This document shows positions 1-8,136 of a stretch of 64,000 nucleotides of DNA, piece after piece (within the stretch, counting starts at the first letter, position 1; each line of letters begins with the position of its first letter). Both the position numbers and the translations under genes were made by a program. Source of the stretch: Oceanispirochaeta crateris. GTDB taxonomy: Bacteria > Spirochaetota > Spirochaetia > DSM-2461. Below the pieces are notes generated by a model. That model was not told where the DNA came from, searched no databases, and saw only the letters and a list, made by a program, of their open reading frames with translations. Where the stretch lies: assembly GCF_008329965.1 (NCBI RefSeq), contig NZ_CP036150.1, positions 1,798,001 to 1,862,000 of the forward strand, in the 5' to 3' direction.

Positions 1-391
1 GGAATTTATCCATATACTCAGACTTTTCAGCTTTTTTACCCAGACCGGGAGTCTCTGAATTGTCCATAAGCACAACATCCATGATTGATCCGTCTTTTCT
101 GTAGGAGGCCAAAATCTTCATATCACCGCCATAGCCTTTACCATTCAGCTCCAAAATCCAATCGCCCGTGGCTTCCACGGGATAACGGGAAAGAATGACA
201 CTTGAATCGCTTAGATCTTCCCGGGCTCCCGGAGTTCCTTCTTCTAAAAGAGAAGAAAGAGCGGCTTTCAATTCTGCGGCTTTTCTTATAGCAATAGCTG
301 GTTCAGTTATAGAATTGACAACTCCTAAAATAAGAGCCGATAGCGCACATATCAGTGCCAGTTTCCCGGCTTTTTCCATTGTCGCTGTCAT
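1..391 (-). CDS. rnfG: Rnf electron transport complex subunit G (partial, N-terminal part)
   Basis: The frame starts at ATG 391 and runs off the left edge, so only about 130 N-terminal residues are visible. They show a single membrane anchor (about residues 10-28) followed by an extracytoplasmic FMN-binding-type domain with the run DNSETPGLGKKAE, typical of RnfG/NqrC. In the family RnfG carries covalent FMN on a Thr near the C-terminus; that residue lies outside the window. The start overlaps the rnfD stop in an ATGA, so translation is probably coupled. RnfG is part of the membrane ferredoxin:NAD+ oxidoreductase that pumps Na+ or H+. rnfE, rnfA and rnfB would be expected further left. Confidence 0.88.
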   Translation of the reverse strand, partial: MTATMEKAGKLALICALSALILGVVNSITEPAIAIRKAAELKAALSSLLEEGTPGAREDLSDSSVILSRYPVEATGDWILELNGKGYGGDMKILASYRKDGSIMDVVLMDNSETPGLGKKAEKSEYMDKF

Positions 392-1410
392 TTGGCTTCC
401 TCCTCTATAAGCTTCCCGAATTTATCAGGCTGAAAAGCTCTGTTGATAAGAGGGACAAAGATGTTCATAAAAATGATTGCCAGTGAAACTCCTTCGGGAA
501 CAGATCCGAAAAAGCGGAGCAGGTAAGTCATAAAACCGCAGCCGACACCATACACAAGCATTCCCTTGGATGTCAGAGGAGAAGTAACCATATCTGTGGC
601 CATAAAAAATACACCAAGCATCAATCCCCCAGAGAATAATTGAAATAGAACATCTCCGGAAAATAATCCTTGACCGTATCTGAAGCCACCGAATACCCAG
701 ACGAGAAGGACGAAGCTTCCAAGGTAAGAGGCAACGATCTCCCAGTTGGCGATTTTTCTGATCAACAGGAAGAGTCCACCCAAAATGAGCAGTAATGCTG
801 ATACTTCACCGATAGAACCGGGAATCCGTCCCAGGAAAAGGTCCATATAGGAAACGGGAACCCCTTCTGCGGCCAGCAAATCCATGGGCCCTGTGATTGT
901 GTCTGCCATGGTCATCAGTCCAGACTTTATGGACCCCAAGGGGGTAGGACCGGTTATGACATCTGCTGATCCCGGATGAGGAAGAGTCCAGCGAGTCATC
1001 CCGCTGGTCCAGGAAAAGAATACGAAAACACGTCCTGCCAATGCCGGATTCATCCAGTTGGCACCTAATCCGCCAAAGGTCCATTTGGCTACGGTTATGG
1101 CAAAGACTGAAGCAAAAACAATCACATACAGAGGAACTGCTGGAGGCATATTATAACCTATAAGCAGTCCTGTTAAAAAAGCACTCCCGTCAAAGATTGT
1201 CTTATCTTTATTAATCAGGCCAAGAAGAGCTTCGGTTCCTACTGAAGCCACTATGGCTGTCAAAGTGACGAGGAGGGCTCTCATTCCAAAAATATAAATA
1301 CCCCAGACTCCTGCAGGAAGCAGACAGAGCGAAACAGTCCACATAATGGAAGCCGTACTCTGAGGGTGATGAAACTGAGGTGAACTGGTAACTAAGAGTT
1401 TGTCTTTCAT
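388..1410 (-). CDS. rnfD: Rnf electron transport complex subunit D
   Basis: A 340-residue integral membrane protein of the NqrB/RnfD family, close to the usual 320-350. About eight to ten hydrophobic segments are visible. The motif TGPTPLGS places Thr156 where the family attaches FMN covalently, and the preceding NPALAGRVFVFFSW stretch is also characteristic. It is one of the membrane subunits through which Rnf couples ferredoxin oxidation with NAD+ reduction to ion transport. It lies between rnfC and rnfG with 4-bp overlaps on both sides (start at 1410 in the rnfC stop, stop at 388 in the rnfG start), so it is clearly co-translated with them. Confidence 0.93.
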   Translation of the reverse strand: MKDKLLVTSSPQFHHPQSTASIMWTVSLCLLPAGVWGIYIFGMRALLVTLTAIVASVGTEALLGLINKDKTIFDGSAFLTGLLIGYNMPPAVPLYVIVFASVFAITVAKWTFGGLGANWMNPALAGRVFVFFSWTSGMTRWTLPHPGSADVITGPTPLGSIKSGLMTMADTITGPMDLLAAEGVPVSYMDLFLGRIPGSIGEVSALLLILGGLFLLIRKIANWEIVASYLGSFVLLVWVFGGFRYGQGLFSGDVLFQLFSGGLMLGVFFMATDMVTSPLTSKGMLVYGVGCGFMTYLLRFFGSVPEGVSLAIIFMNIFVPLINRAFQPDKFGKLIEEEAK

Positions 1411-2747
1411 TGACCCGCCTTCTTCATAGATTTCTTACGAATAATTTTTTTACCGCCCCGAAACCCCTGAACCAGAGGAATATGTGCTGGACACATATAA
1501 GAACAGGAACCGCATTCAACGCAGTCCATCAATCCAGCTTCCAGGGCCTCTTCTGTCATATTGAAGTCAATATATTTGAAGATTTTTGTAGGATTGAGTC
1601 CCATGGGACAGGAGGAAACACAACGGCCGCAAGAAAGACAGGGAGTTGGTTTGGCTGCTTTGATTTCTTTAGAGGTAAGAGCCAGAATACCGCTGGTACC
1701 TTTTGTCACAGGAGTATCCAGATCATACACGGCAAAACCCATCATGGGTCCCCCGGCGATAATCTTCACCGGTTCTTCTGAAAAACCACCACAGTCATCA
1801 ATCAGACTCCTGAAGGATGTACCGATTCTAGCTTTCAGATTGGAAGGATTCTTGATGGCTCCTCCCGAGACTGTAACGACTCGTTCGATTACAGGTTTAT
1901 CCAAGACCAGGGCTTCATAAACTGAAAGACATGTACCAACATTCGCATTGATCACTCCGACTTCCAGTGGCAGTTTGCCCGAAGGAACTTCTCTACCCGT
2001 AATGGCTTTGATAAGGTTTTTTTCAGCACCCTGAGGATATTTCACCTCTAGAGGCATGACCTCGATATCCAGACCCTTTTCAGTGATAAGAGACTGAAGA
2101 AGTTCTACGGCGTCCATCTTGTTTGCTTCGATACCAATGACTGTTTTCAAAGGAGAAAGCAGACGCTGCATTATCTGAATACCTTCTAGAACTTCAGATC
2201 CTTTTTCAAGCATGATCCGATGGTCCGATGTAAGGTAGGGCTCACATTCTACAGCATTGATTATAAAAGTCTCACAGCTTTTCCCTTTGGGGAGGCTGAG
2301 TTTGACATGGGTGGGGAATGTTGCCCCACCTTGACCGACAATACCCATTTCAGCGATTTTCGCACTGATTTCTTCATTGCTCATACCAGACCAGTCTCGA
2401 AGATCAGCATCTTTGCCCAGGCGTTTGAATTCACCTTTCACTTCGATAACGACCGCATCTACGGCCATACCGTTGGGAAGAAAGATCTTTTTGATCTCCA
2501 ACACTTCCCCTGGAACCGGGGAATGTATATTAGCGGATACGAAACCACCTGATTTACCAATTATCTGCTCTTCTTCGACCAGATCGCCTTTCTGTACGAG
2601 GCACTCACTGGGAGCACCAATATGTTGTGATAGGGGTATGATCGCAGTACTGGTTAAACTGGCATTCTGAACTTCTTTGTTGCAGGTTGCTTCCTTGTAA
2701 TCAGTAGGGTGGATTCCCCCTTTTGGGAAAGTTTTAAACCGACTCAT
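1407..2747 (-). CDS. rnfC: Rnf electron transport complex subunit C
   Basis: A 446-residue peripheral subunit that carries the NADH site of the Rnf complex. The N-terminal part has the biotinyl-lipoyl-like RnfC barrel. The flavin/NADH domain follows with GQGGATFPTHVKL (about residues 137-149). The C-terminus has two 4Fe-4S motifs, CLSCGRCVSSCP and CVECGSCSYMCP, the second followed by a basic tail. No key residue appears to be missing. It overlaps the upstream 499-residue gene by 4 bp (ATGA at 2744-2747), so it is not the first gene of the operon although rnfC often is. Confidence 0.94.
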   Translation of the reverse strand: MSRFKTFPKGGIHPTDYKEATCNKEVQNASLTSTAIIPLSQHIGAPSECLVQKGDLVEEEQIIGKSGGFVSANIHSPVPGEVLEIKKIFLPNGMAVDAVVIEVKGEFKRLGKDADLRDWSGMSNEEISAKIAEMGIVGQGGATFPTHVKLSLPKGKSCETFIINAVECEPYLTSDHRIMLEKGSEVLEGIQIMQRLLSPLKTVIGIEANKMDAVELLQSLITEKGLDIEVMPLEVKYPQGAEKNLIKAITGREVPSGKLPLEVGVINANVGTCLSVYEALVLDKPVIERVVTVSGGAIKNPSNLKARIGTSFRSLIDDCGGFSEEPVKIIAGGPMMGFAVYDLDTPVTKGTSGILALTSKEIKAAKPTPCLSCGRCVSSCPMGLNPTKIFKYIDFNMTEEALEAGLMDCVECGSCSYMCPAHIPLVQGFRGGKKIIRKKSMKKAGQ

Positions 2748-4243
2748 GCTGCCTGTTGCTTCCTCCTTAGGACAAATATAGATTTTCCATAACCCCGGAC
2801 GATCCTGTTCCTGTGGATCGGGTGTATTCCGGGAGATTGGATCAAGACATAGATAACTATTAGTACCGCCAATACCAGAAGTAAAGGCGGACGAATTCCA
2901 GTAAGTATAGAGTCCCGAGAGAGAACAATGGGTGGCCCATCTTCGCTTCTCAAGAGTAAAGCCGGACCGGATTCCATCATATGGGCCAGCCGGGTCTCAA
3001 ACCAGGAAGAATCAAACTCAAGCACAGTTCGGCTCGTTTCGGTGATTCGCCCTTCCTGAACGGCAAAATCCTCCAGAGTAATTGTCGACCCCGGTCTGGG
3101 GAGTAGATAACTGCCTCCGTACATGAAAGATTCCTGAAACGCCTTATGCCTCAAAAAATCTTCCGTATCCGGATATGTGCTCAAGGCTCCATCCGGATTC
3201 AATTCCAAAGCATCCCATTGACCGCCAGAAGCTTGTGCCGAAGGGATGGGAACTGGCAAATATGTCATTCCCGGCCAGGAGACAAGGACCTGAACCATAA
3301 CAGCCAAAGCGGCTGCAAGAAGAAGGGGCGAAATCCTCTGTTTCATAGCAACATCCTTCCTATCCAGCAGAGACACTGGCTCAAAAAGGACATGATCAAC
3401 CCCTTTCCTGACGATAGATTTCCGGGTTCTATCGAGACTGATTCCCTGATTGATAAAACAGGAACCCATAGTTGACGTCAGGATAAAAACGACCATCATC
3501 AACTCTTGAAGATCTATGACATCCCCATAAACAGCCATGCAGGCTGGAAGGAGAGGAAGTATCCAATACAGCTTAAAACTAGATTTTCCGTCTGTAAGGA
3601 AACTTATGAATAAGGCCGTTACAGCAAGAATCAATAGAAATTGACTCTCACAGGCCATTACACTCTGAAACCCCGACAAAAAAAGGGCTAATCCCGATAT
3701 GAGGAAACCCGGAGATTTCCAGCACAAAAGAATCAGGGTCAAAGAAAAGAGCAGGACTTCCACAACTGGGAATTCTGCATCAGGGAATAACAACCCCACC
3801 CCGTTCCATTTTTCGGATTGGGAAAACTGCCAGCTGTATTTTAAAGGAGATTGGCTGCTTGGTAAATAGAATATCTTATATATTCCTTGGTTGAAATAGT
3901 TTTGAACACCCTTCATATAGGGATCATACCGTGGATCTGAAGGATAGAGTTCATCTCCGTTCCGCAGGTCCTTAAGGGAGACCCTTTTAAAATGGTTATA
4001 ACTATTATATTCAACAGTGCTGGTAGCTTCACTAATGAGTAAACCAGAGCCGAGATTCATGAGAGATTCTTCCCTTTGCGCATTCATAGACTGACTGGGA
4101 ATAAGAACAGGATACCAAGCTTTCCAGAAATTCCCTTCATAAGACCAATGGCTGGAAACAACAAATAACCCTGAAAAACTAAGAAGAACCAGAATGATTC
4201 CCGCAGCTGAAAACAAGGGATTACGAGAGCGCAGATTACTCAT
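2744..4243 (-). CDS. Unrecognised membrane protein heading the rnf operon
   Basis: A 499-residue protein I cannot assign to a family. It has one N-terminal hydrophobic segment (about 10-30), then an extracytoplasmic-looking region of some 125 residues rich in Ser and Tyr. A cluster of four or five membrane segments follows (about 160-260), then another segment near 305-325, a second soluble stretch and a last segment near 460-480 with a basic tail. I see no Cys pairs, haem motifs or nucleotide-binding motifs. Its stop overlaps the rnfC start by 4 bp, so it should be made together with Rnf and may be an accessory or assembly factor; that is inference. A perfect TTGACA lies at 4317-4322 on this strand, about 75 nt before the ATG, but I found no convincing -10 box at the right distance. 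Confidence 0.75.
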   Translation of the reverse strand: MSNLRSRNPLFSAAGIILVLLSFSGLFVVSSHWSYEGNFWKAWYPVLIPSQSMNAQREESLMNLGSGLLISEATSTVEYNSYNHFKRVSLKDLRNGDELYPSDPRYDPYMKGVQNYFNQGIYKIFYLPSSQSPLKYSWQFSQSEKWNGVGLLFPDAEFPVVEVLLFSLTLILLCWKSPGFLISGLALFLSGFQSVMACESQFLLILAVTALFISFLTDGKSSFKLYWILPLLPACMAVYGDVIDLQELMMVVFILTSTMGSCFINQGISLDRTRKSIVRKGVDHVLFEPVSLLDRKDVAMKQRISPLLLAAALAVMVQVLVSWPGMTYLPVPIPSAQASGGQWDALELNPDGALSTYPDTEDFLRHKAFQESFMYGGSYLLPRPGSTITLEDFAVQEGRITETSRTVLEFDSSWFETRLAHMMESGPALLLRSEDGPPIVLSRDSILTGIRPPLLLVLAVLIVIYVLIQSPGIHPIHRNRIVRGYGKSIFVLRRKQQAA

Positions 4244-4365
4244 TCAATCCACACTTATATGAGAGTCTCCATTGGTAGTAGGCCATTTGGATAATTTTCC
4301 GTTTATGTCTCTTCTTTGTCAAGAATGAATATGAATAAAACAATGGTCCATACAGTGCTTTTCCA

Positions 4366-4394
4366 TTTACCTGACCTAAGGGATTGGTTATATT
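4366..4394 (+). promoter_or_regulatory. Promoter-like site close to the ATG at 4402 (candidate leaderless mRNA)
   Basis: TTTACC (4366-4371), a 17-nt spacer and TATATT (4389-4394) form a plausible sigma-70 promoter. Only 7 nt separate the -10 box from the ATG, so transcription would start at or next to the start codon. No Shine-Dalgarno sequence lies at a usable distance. Confidence 0.45.
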
Positions 4395-4401
4395 TGATAA
4401 C

Positions 4402-5322
4402 ATGAGCTTCAACACTGAAAAAATAAAAAAATCTCTTATGACAATCGTAGCCACTTTCAGCGGTATCCATGTTTATGCCCTCATTGGAAAAAGCGGAACT
4501 GGAAAGAGTTTCAGGGCCCGTCTCCTTGCAGAGAAATACAACATACCCTACATCATTGACGATGGTCTTCTTATCAACGGCAACAGAATCATTGCCGGCA
4601 AATCAGCAAAAAAAGAGAAGCTCTACATGGGGGCTATTAAAACAGCTCTTTTTGATGACCCCCAGCACAGACTCGAAATTAGAGAGACCATAAAAAAAGA
4701 AAAAGTAAGAAAGATCCTGCTCATAGGTACCTCAGAAAAAATGGTAAACAAGATGACTCAACGCCTGGGGCTTCCACCTGTCAATAAACTGATAAAGATT
4801 GAAGATATTGCCAGCAGGGAAGAAATCGAAAAAGCCATACAGGCTCGTTATTCTGAAGGGAAGCATATAATACCGGTTCCTTCCATTGAAATCAAAACAG
4901 ATTACTCTCATATTCTCCAGGATTCGATCAAGATCCTCTTCAGAAGGAGTTTTGGGTTTAAAAAAGAAACACAGATTTTTGAAAAAGCCGTTGTGACCCC
5001 CGAATTTGCCACTGAAAAGAAAAGAGGGACTGTCAAGATATCAGAGGCAGCCTTGGGCCAGATGATCCTGCATTGCATAGATGAATACGATTGTGAAATC
5101 AAAGTCATTAAAATTTCTGTGAAAAAAGATCGCCGGGGATACCGCATTAAGATTTACATAGAAGCCGGTTACGGCAGTCAATTGGGTGGAAACCTCCACG
5201 ATCTTCAGGCCTATGTCCTGGATAAGATAGAACGTTTTACAGGCATACTCATCGAAGAAGTGGATATTGAAATAGCCAGGGTATCGAAATGGAAAAAGAA
5301 GTCTAACGACTCGCTGGAGTAG
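4402..5322 (+). CDS. P-loop ATPase-like protein with C-terminal Asp23/YloU-type domain
   Basis: 306 residues from ATG 4402; an in-frame TTG at 4384 would add six residues but sits directly on the AAGGGA and is less likely. The N-terminal half has a Walker A, GKSGTGKS (near residues 30-37), and resembles a small AAA/kinase fold. The C-terminal 100 residues begin GTVKISEAALGQMI and end with FTGILIEEVDIEIARV, the alternating pattern of the Asp23/Gls24/YloU family found in envelope-stress and alkaline-shock proteins. The combination is unusual. The 3' end overlaps the convergent pcnB-like gene by 20 bp. Its role is unknown; a regulatory NTPase is the most that can be said. Confidence 0.82.
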   Translation: MSFNTEKIKKSLMTIVATFSGIHVYALIGKSGTGKSFRARLLAEKYNIPYIIDDGLLINGNRIIAGKSAKKEKLYMGAIKTALFDDPQHRLEIRETIKKEKVRKILLIGTSEKMVNKMTQRLGLPPVNKLIKIEDIASREEIEKAIQARYSEGKHIIPVPSIEIKTDYSHILQDSIKILFRRSFGFKKETQIFEKAVVTPEFATEKKRGTVKISEAALGQMILHCIDEYDCEIKVIKISVKKDRRGYRIKIYIEAGYGSQLGGNLHDLQAYVLDKIERFTGILIEEVDIEIARVSKWKKKSNDSLE

Positions 5323-6463
5323 ATCGTCTTGACGAAGCTGGTTTATGACCTTGTTTCGCCTGTTTGTTTCTGGGAGAAGGAGTCCCCTTAAAAGGTGGTC
5401 GTTTCCTGGGAATCTTCCATTGATTCTGCCTAAACAAGAGCTTTACTGCTTCCATAACATCCCGGTTGGGAGCGATCATAGGTCGCAGGTACTCTTTAAC
5501 GGCATTGACTGTATCGCTGTATTGAGTTTCGGTTTCTTCATGGAGGGAGGTCGTCTCCATGAGGAAGGTATGGGTCAGGAAATAGAGCATTTTCCCTCTT
5601 TTTTTATCCTTTCCTTCTTTTTTTATGTACTTATCCAACTTCTGCATATCCCGGTAAAAGCTTTTCCTATATCCCCTGCCGTCTTTACTCTTTGCCAGGG
5701 AATCATGAATCCTCGGGATAAGGAATTCCAGAATTTTCAATTCTTCTGCTCTCTTAAATATGGCTTCGGAGTACCCCGACTGGAGAATCTTAAAAATCTC
5801 TTCGGACATCCTCGAAACGGAACACTCGGCCAGTAGCGGTGCCTCTTTTTTGATTGCCTGCCTCAAACGCCAGGGAATCCTGGCTCCTGTCATTACGGAG
5901 TATTTAATTCCTCTGAGCATCCGAACCGGATCTTCCTTGAACGTAATATCCAGAGGAATGACGGAGCGGAGTTTTTTTGTTCTTATATCTTTGACTCCAT
6001 CATGATAATCAATGATCTGCTCTTCCCGGGGAGAATAATACAGGGCATTGAGAGTAAAATCCCGTCTGTTGGCATCTTCGTCTATTGTACCATAAACATT
6101 ATCGCCCTCCCCCCCTTCGAGAGAACGGAAGGTTGCGACTTCCAATATCTTGTTTTGTGGAAAATAGACGTGAACCAGTCGGAAGCGTTTTCCTATGATA
6201 CGGGAATTTCTAAATATCTTCCTAACCTTGGAAGGGTATGCGTCGGTGGCAATATCATAATCTTTTGGAATTTTGCCTATGAGGAGGTCTCTTACAGCCC
6301 CGCCCACGACATAGGCCTGGTAACCTGCGGATCTCAGACGATCTGTGACTTTCAGAGCATCACGATCCAGGCTCCCGCGGTTTATTCCGTGTTCGTCAAG
6401 TGTATATACTTTAGCCTGCTTAATGAGGCGGCCCTTGCTATTTTTTCCATATCTTATCAGCAT
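5303..6463 (-). CDS. pcnB: Poly(A) polymerase / CCA-adding-type nucleotidyltransferase
   Basis: A 386-residue class II nucleotidyltransferase. VGGAVRDLLIGKIPKDYDIA supplies the glycine signature and the two catalytic aspartates, and RRDFTLNALYY is the second conserved block. GKRFRLVHVYF and the C-terminal extension rich in Lys, Arg, Pro and Ser fit PcnB-type poly(A) polymerases better than CCA enzymes, but sequence alone does not separate the two safely. It adds A residues to RNA 3' ends for decay, or CCA to tRNA. The gene is convergent with the P-loop/Asp23 gene; their 3' ends overlap by 20 bp. Confidence 0.88.
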   Translation of the reverse strand: MLIRYGKNSKGRLIKQAKVYTLDEHGINRGSLDRDALKVTDRLRSAGYQAYVVGGAVRDLLIGKIPKDYDIATDAYPSKVRKIFRNSRIIGKRFRLVHVYFPQNKILEVATFRSLEGGEGDNVYGTIDEDANRRDFTLNALYYSPREEQIIDYHDGVKDIRTKKLRSVIPLDITFKEDPVRMLRGIKYSVMTGARIPWRLRQAIKKEAPLLAECSVSRMSEEIFKILQSGYSEAIFKRAEELKILEFLIPRIHDSLAKSKDGRGYRKSFYRDMQKLDKYIKKEGKDKKRGKMLYFLTHTFLMETTSLHEETETQYSDTVNAVKEYLRPMIAPNRDVMEAVKLLFRQNQWKIPRKRPPFKGTPSPRNKQAKQGHKPASSRRSTPASR

Positions 6464-6945
6464 TGCAGTTATTCTTACCAGTAAACCATCATCCAGGGGA
6501 TGACAGATTTTTTCCTATTGACTTAAAGGCCGGCATCAAATGAACAGCCTATACAAAAGATCATTTTATATCATTTCATAAACAGATTTCAAGTGCAGAA
6601 AACCAGAACCGGGATACCCCCCATCCCTGCATGACCAACGGAAGATGCAGGGACAGAACACAAAACAGAAGGGTATGGCAGTCATTATTGGAAACATGGA
6701 GCAGATTGTAAAGCAAAAGATTTCGTTCCTGCCGTATTCGCTCCTTAAAAAATCACCCGAATACACCCGGATTTGTGGAATGATGGGGTTCACTTACAAT
6801 AAAATTGTAGTTTTTACAAAAAAATTAGTAATTTCTCTTTTCCTTCCGTCAGAACCTGTTACAATAGTAGAGATTTTATTTATTATAAAATAATGAGTAT
6901 TAGTGGAATACAGACTGATTCGTCATTCAACAAGGAAGAAAACTC
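6464..6945. other. 482-bp divergent intergenic region with alternative hairpins
   Basis: No convincing gene lies here. Two hairpins share one arm: GGGAT (6611-6615) can pair with ATCCC (6623-6627), while TCCCTGCAT (6624-6632) can pair with ATGCAGGGA (6645-6653) across a 12-nt loop. The two cannot form together, as in attenuator leaders, but no poly-T follows. The right part (6790-6870) is AT-rich and holds the TTACAA-type repeats described separately. The ATG of the next gene at 6946 is preceded by a weak AAGGAAG. Confidence 0.4.
6794..6865 (+). promoter_or_regulatory. Operator-like cluster of TTACAA/TTGTA half-sites before the catabolic locus
   Basis: TTACAAT (6794-6800) is followed after three bases by ATTGTAG (6804-6810), giving an inverted repeat. 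A further TACAA (6815-6819) pairs with the TTGTA before it, and another TTACAAT lies at 6859-6865. The same half-site occurs in the promoter region of the carbamate kinase gene at 16154-16160 and, inverted, at 16185-16190, and again at 17201-17206. This fits a shared operator, possibly for the YheO-like regulator encoded in between. TACAAT can also act as a -10 box, so some copies may be promoter elements. Confidence 0.35.
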
Positions 6946-8133
6946 ATGAAATTCAAATACCAATGCAGCGAATGCGGCAGCACATACGACCTTGACCCGG
7001 AGCTGACCACCTGCCCTTCCTGTCAAAAAAATCAAAGAGACAATGAACCACTTAGGGGAGTTCTGGAAGTGTTGGCAGAGGGAACTCTGCCCCCGTCTCC
7101 TGCCGACAGGAATGTGGCATTACTACCTGTTCCTTTAGAATTCTTTCCTCCTGTTCCCAGAATTACTGGAGAACTGTGGCACCCCCTTCGATTGTGTGAG
7201 GAAATGAAATTGCCCGAACTGTTTATCATGAACGACGGGTCAAATCCGACAGGATCTTTCAAAGACAGGGCGTCAGTCCTTGTTTCCGCCTATGCTCAAC
7301 AGTGCGGAATCAATAGCATCGTTTTAGCGTCAACAGGCAATGCCGGTTCTTCCATGGCTGGCATCGGCGCTGCCGCCGGTCAAAAAATCGTGTTGTTCCT
7401 GCCTGAGACGGCTCCACCAGCCAAGATGATACAGGCTCTGCAGTACGGTGCTACAGTTTACAAGGTGGCCGGTAACTACGATATGGCCTACGACCTGTCC
7501 TTGGAGTACTCAGAAATCATGGGCGGTATGAATAGGAATACGGCCTGGAACCCCATGACCATGGAAGGTAAAAAAACGGTATCTCTTGAGATATTCAGCC
7601 AGTTGGGTGACAAAGCTCCCGACAGAGTCATTGTTCCCACCGGAGACGGATGTATATTGGGCGGTGTGTACAAAGGTTTCAAGGACCTCTTGCAGTTTGG
7701 CTTGATAAAAAAAATGCCCCGCATTACGGCGGTACAGGCCGAAGGGAGCAATGCCCTTTATAGAGCGTGGAAGTCCGGGAGCTTTGACGACAGCCCCAGC
7801 AGCACCATTGCGGACTCCATTTCTGTGGATATTCCCCGAAACGGGTATACCGCACTGCGCTATTTAAACGAGTTTCAGGGAGAGGTGATCACCGTCAGCG
7901 ACGAACAGATCATCCAGGCTCAAACTCATTTGTCCAGCGGATCAGGTTTATTTACCGAACCCGCGGGAGCCGCCGCCTGGGCGGGACTAGTAAAACACAG
8001 GGATAAAATTTCAGCAGGTGAAACAGTCGTTGTCCTGGCAACAGGCAGCGGATTAAAAGATACAGCTACAGCCATGAAGGGAATTCATGTACCTGAACAA
8101 AGTATTCATACAATAAAAGACGTAAGGGGATAA
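6946..8133 (+). CDS. Threonine synthase-like PLP-dependent enzyme
   Basis: A 395-residue fold-type II PLP enzyme. It has an N-terminal zinc ribbon (Cys7, Cys10, Cys23, Cys26), then PTGSFKDRA with Lys106 as the Schiff-base lysine, STGNAGSSMAG for phosphate binding, and a late TGSGLKDT. This is the layout of threonine synthases with a zinc ribbon. It opens the ygfK/ssnA/ygeY/ygeW locus rather than a threonine operon, and it is followed after 3 nt by a second PLP enzyme. A catabolic lyase role, for example on diaminopropionate or another beta-substituted amino acid in place of YgeX, is therefore more likely than threonine synthesis. That role is inference. Confidence 0.8.
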   Translation: MKFKYQCSECGSTYDLDPELTTCPSCQKNQRDNEPLRGVLEVLAEGTLPPSPADRNVALLPVPLEFFPPVPRITGELWHPLRLCEEMKLPELFIMNDGSNPTGSFKDRASVLVSAYAQQCGINSIVLASTGNAGSSMAGIGAAAGQKIVLFLPETAPPAKMIQALQYGATVYKVAGNYDMAYDLSLEYSEIMGGMNRNTAWNPMTMEGKKTVSLEIFSQLGDKAPDRVIVPTGDGCILGGVYKGFKDLLQFGLIKKMPRITAVQAEGSNALYRAWKSGSFDDSPSSTIADSISVDIPRNGYTALRYLNEFQGEVITVSDEQIIQAQTHLSSGSGLFTEPAGAAAWAGLVKHRDKISAGETVVVLATGSGLKDTATAMKGIHVPEQSIHTIKDVRG

Positions 8134-8136
8134 GAG

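Noticed and set aside
195-410. Plus-strand 71-codon frame at the left edge
   Set aside because: It is antisense to rnfG, whose frame, motif and 4-bp overlap with rnfD are convincing.
4236-4454. A 72-codon frame on the minus strand that ends at the start of the 499-residue gene
   Set aside because: It covers the promoter and start of the plus-strand gene at 4402, has no ribosome site, and its sequence is unremarkable.
6566-6893. Short frames on both strands in the 482-bp gap
   Set aside because: They overlap each other on opposite strands, lack ribosome sites and contain the hairpins and TTACAA repeats; no protein-like pattern is seen.
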